NCBI GenBank assembly: GCA_028282845.1
Contig: JANQGY010000013.1
Span: 124,001-188,000, forward strand
Length of the DNA: 64,000 nucleotides
From: a bacterium
GTDB lineage: Bacteria > Fidelibacterota > Marinisomatia > Marinisomatales > JAHJCW01
Direction of reading: 5' to 3'
A model generated the notes under the pieces. The model ran no database searches and was not told the DNA's origin. It saw only the letters and a list, made by a program, of their open reading frames with translations. The number at the start of each line of letters is the position of its first letter. The stretch's first letter is position 1. Below, piece after piece: positions 62,489 to 64,000 of this stretch. The position numbers and the translations under genes were made by a program.

Positions 62489-63466
62489 ATGAACTTGATC
62501 TGCAAAGTAACACGCGGTAATCTGTTAGAGAGCATCCATATTGTGTATGCCATTGTTATTGACGGCGACGGTAAAGAAATATTGAAAGCCGGCGATGGGG
62601 ATTATTTGACCTGTATCCGTTCGGCATTCAAACCGTTTCAAGCTGCTACCTCTGTAAAATTAGGTGCCATTGATGCCATCGGATTTACCGAAGATGAATT
62701 GGCTTTGATGTGTGCATCCCATTCCGGCGAGGAAATTCATGTTAACGCAGCTAAATCAATGATGCAAAAACTCAATTTTGATATATCTTATTATGAATGT
62801 GGCAGCCATCCACCTTATAATGCATTGAGCAGGCGCAGACTCATAAAAGAAAATATTGAGTTAACGCCTTTGCATAATAATTGTAGCGGTAAACACGCCG
62901 GAATGTTAGCCTTAGCAAAATTTTTAAATGTTGATCCAAAGGGCTACACTGCTCCCGAACATCCGGTGCAGCAGGCAATTCTAAAAAATACTAAACATTA
63001 TACAGGTCTGGTGGAAATTCCAATCAGTATTGATGGTTGCAGCGCGGTGGCGCCCTTCTTTTCACTGCGGACTATTGCCAGTTTATTTCAAAAATTGGCT
63101 GACGGCAGCTTGGAGGAATTGAACAGGGTTTACGATGCAATGGTAAATCATCCGGTAAATATCGGTGGAAGCGACCGTTTCGATACCGATTTTATTAAAG
63201 CATTACAAGGCAAAGGTGTTACCAAAATTGGCGGAGAAGCCGTCAGGGGTGTTGCTCTGCAAACCAAGCAGTACGGTCCCATCGGCATAGCGTTGAAAGT
63301 ACTTGACGGCGGTCAAAGGTGTTTGCCACAAGCTACATTAGCGGTTCTGAATAAATTAGAATTGTTAACCGACAATGAAAATAAGTCTTTGACTCGCTGG
63401 TCTGGTGAAAAGCGCTATAATCATCGGAAGATTCATATCGGAGATAGGAGAATAATATGGGAATGA
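62489..63466 (+). CDS. Asparaginase (AsnA-like, PF06089 type)
   Basis: This 325-residue cytoplasmic protein matches the asparaginase family found in Rhizobium and many environmental bacteria. It has CASHSGEEIHVNAA (~73-86), ECGSHPPYN (~103) and the signature LHNNCSGKHAGMLALAKF (~131-148), then IDGCSAVAPF (~180) and GGSDRFDTD (~226). It would release aspartate and ammonia from asparagine. It starts 1 base after the previous stop. The next gene overlaps its end by 10 bases. Confidence 0.88.
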   Translation: MNLICKVTRGNLLESIHIVYAIVIDGDGKEILKAGDGDYLTCIRSAFKPFQAATSVKLGAIDAIGFTEDELALMCASHSGEEIHVNAAKSMMQKLNFDISYYECGSHPPYNALSRRRLIKENIELTPLHNNCSGKHAGMLALAKFLNVDPKGYTAPEHPVQQAILKNTKHYTGLVEIPISIDGCSAVAPFFSLRTIASLFQKLADGSLEELNRVYDAMVNHPVNIGGSDRFDTDFIKALQGKGVTKIGGEAVRGVALQTKQYGPIGIALKVLDGGQRCLPQATLAVLNKLELLTDNENKSLTRWSGEKRYNHRKIHIGDRRIIWE

Positions 63467-64000
63467 AATTGCTGAAGCTATTGCTTATTTTGGCCTTTTT
63501 TATGGGGTGTAAAGATAATGGTACTGATCCCGAAGATAATAAACCATTACTTTCGGGTATAATTCCTATTGACAATTCCAATCAGATTGAAGTAGTAACA
63601 TGGAATGTTGAGCGGTTTCCAAAATCCGATTTCTCAGGTTTTTGTTTGGAGATTTTGCTGGAGGGGATTGGCGCAGATATTTATTTGCTGCAAGAAGTTT
63701 CTAATGGAGATAGTTTGGCAAAAGTTGTCGGTAATTTACCGGACTACGCTTATTTTTTATTGTCGAATAGTACTGGCTTAAAACTTGCGATTGTTTACAA
63801 TAATACAGTTGTTAAACTGAGAAGCACTGCTGAAATATTAGAACAGGATGATTATTATTTTGCGAGTCGCCCACCATTACTTGCAAAAATTGAGTGGGAG
63901 AACAATTCCGTCACAAAGGAATTATCACTTATTAACCTGCATTATAAATGTTGTGGCGATGATTCAATAGAAGTTGGAAACGATAGAGATGAAGAATTTA
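63457..64000 (+). CDS. Endonuclease/exonuclease/phosphatase family lipoprotein, truncated by window end
   Basis: The frame opens at ATG 63457, after GGAG, inside the asparaginase 3' end and is still open at the last base, giving about 181 residues. A lipoprotein signal (LLLILAFFMGC, Cys ~18) is followed by EVVTWNVERFP (~50), IYLLQEVSNGD (~83) and LSLINLHYKCCGD (~160). These are the Asn-, Glu- and His-containing metal motifs of the EEP superfamily. Surface or periplasmic nuclease or phosphodiesterase activity is likely; the C-terminal half with the last catalytic motifs is outside the window. Confidence 0.82.
   Translation, partial: MGMKLLKLLLILAFFMGCKDNGTDPEDNKPLLSGIIPIDNSNQIEVVTWNVERFPKSDFSGFCLEILLEGIGADIYLLQEVSNGDSLAKVVGNLPDYAYFLLSNSTGLKLAIVYNNTVVKLRSTAEILEQDDYYFASRPPLLAKIEWENNSVTKELSLINLHYKCCGDDSIEVGNDRDEEF

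Noticed and set aside
1..64000. CRISPR arrays, insertion sequences, prophage or integrase genes.
   Set aside because: No regularly spaced repeats, transposase-like or integrase-like proteins, or flanking direct repeats were seen.

Overview
This window is AT-rich bacterial chromosome, densely coded on both strands. Lineage markers point to the FCB superphylum. They are an intact SprA translocon gene, PorV/PorQ-family barrels, C-terminal type IX sorting domains, TonB receptors paired with DUF4249 and HmuY-like lipoproteins, and DUF5916 barrels. Candidatus Neomarinimicrobiota (Marinimicrobia/SAR406) or a neighbouring class such as Ignavibacteria is my best guess; this is inference, because no rRNA is present.

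Region by region: (1) 1-5 kb, + strand: a run of short-chain dehydrogenases, an NAD(P)-binding epimerase-like protein, an LtrA membrane protein and a TetR regulator. (2) 5-9 kb: small envelope proteins, a YidD-domain fusion and a PIN-PhoH ATPase. (3) 9-11 kb: a 2,4-dienoyl-CoA reductase-like enzyme and an AEC transporter. (4) 11-24 kb, mostly - strand: two tandem DUF5916 outer-membrane proteins, a ROK kinase, a Nudix CoA-pyrophosphatase-like enzyme, a HAD hydrolase, a DUF4442 protein, a lipoprotein and a large secreted SGNH hydrolase. (5) 23.8-27.3 kb: a TonB receptor plus DUF4249 lipoprotein.

(6) 27.4-46.6 kb is the centrepiece: a 16-kb multiheme electron-transfer locus. By my count it encodes 87 CXXCH heme sites plus two expanded ones. 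It contains a Cys-rich MerR regulator, a decaheme-class lipoprotein interrupted by an in-frame TGA, a rhodanese lipoprotein, a porin, six further multiheme cytochromes (one NapC-like, two fused to b-type membrane domains), a Cys-rich MarR regulator, an NrfC-like Fe-S protein interrupted by an in-frame TAA, and an NrfD-like quinol module with its own multiheme partner. The cytochrome c maturation pair ResB/CcsA is convergent to it. The gene content (multiheme protein, rhodanese, porin, heme lipoprotein, NrfCD pair) matches what I know of the Geobacter extHIJKLMNOPQS selenite/tellurite reduction locus. The TGA is followed by a perfect hairpin with the spacing and loop of a bacterial SECIS, so I read the first cytochrome as a probable selenoprotein.

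(7) 46.8-50.1 kb: a TetR regulator, a TonB receptor and an HmuY-like lipoprotein, probably for heme or iron uptake and so a plausible supplier for the heme-rich locus. (8) 50-51.8 kb: a CAT-like acyltransferase with a 51-residue Cys protein, tRNA-Phe and RdgB. (9) 51.9-62.5 kb: sprA, a glutaminyl-cyclase-like M28 enzyme, a beta-propeller protein with a sorting domain, and two PorV/PorQ-family barrels, a type IX secretion neighbourhood. (10) 62.5 kb to the end: an asparaginase and a truncated EEP-family lipoprotein. No gene-free stretch exceeds 300 bases.
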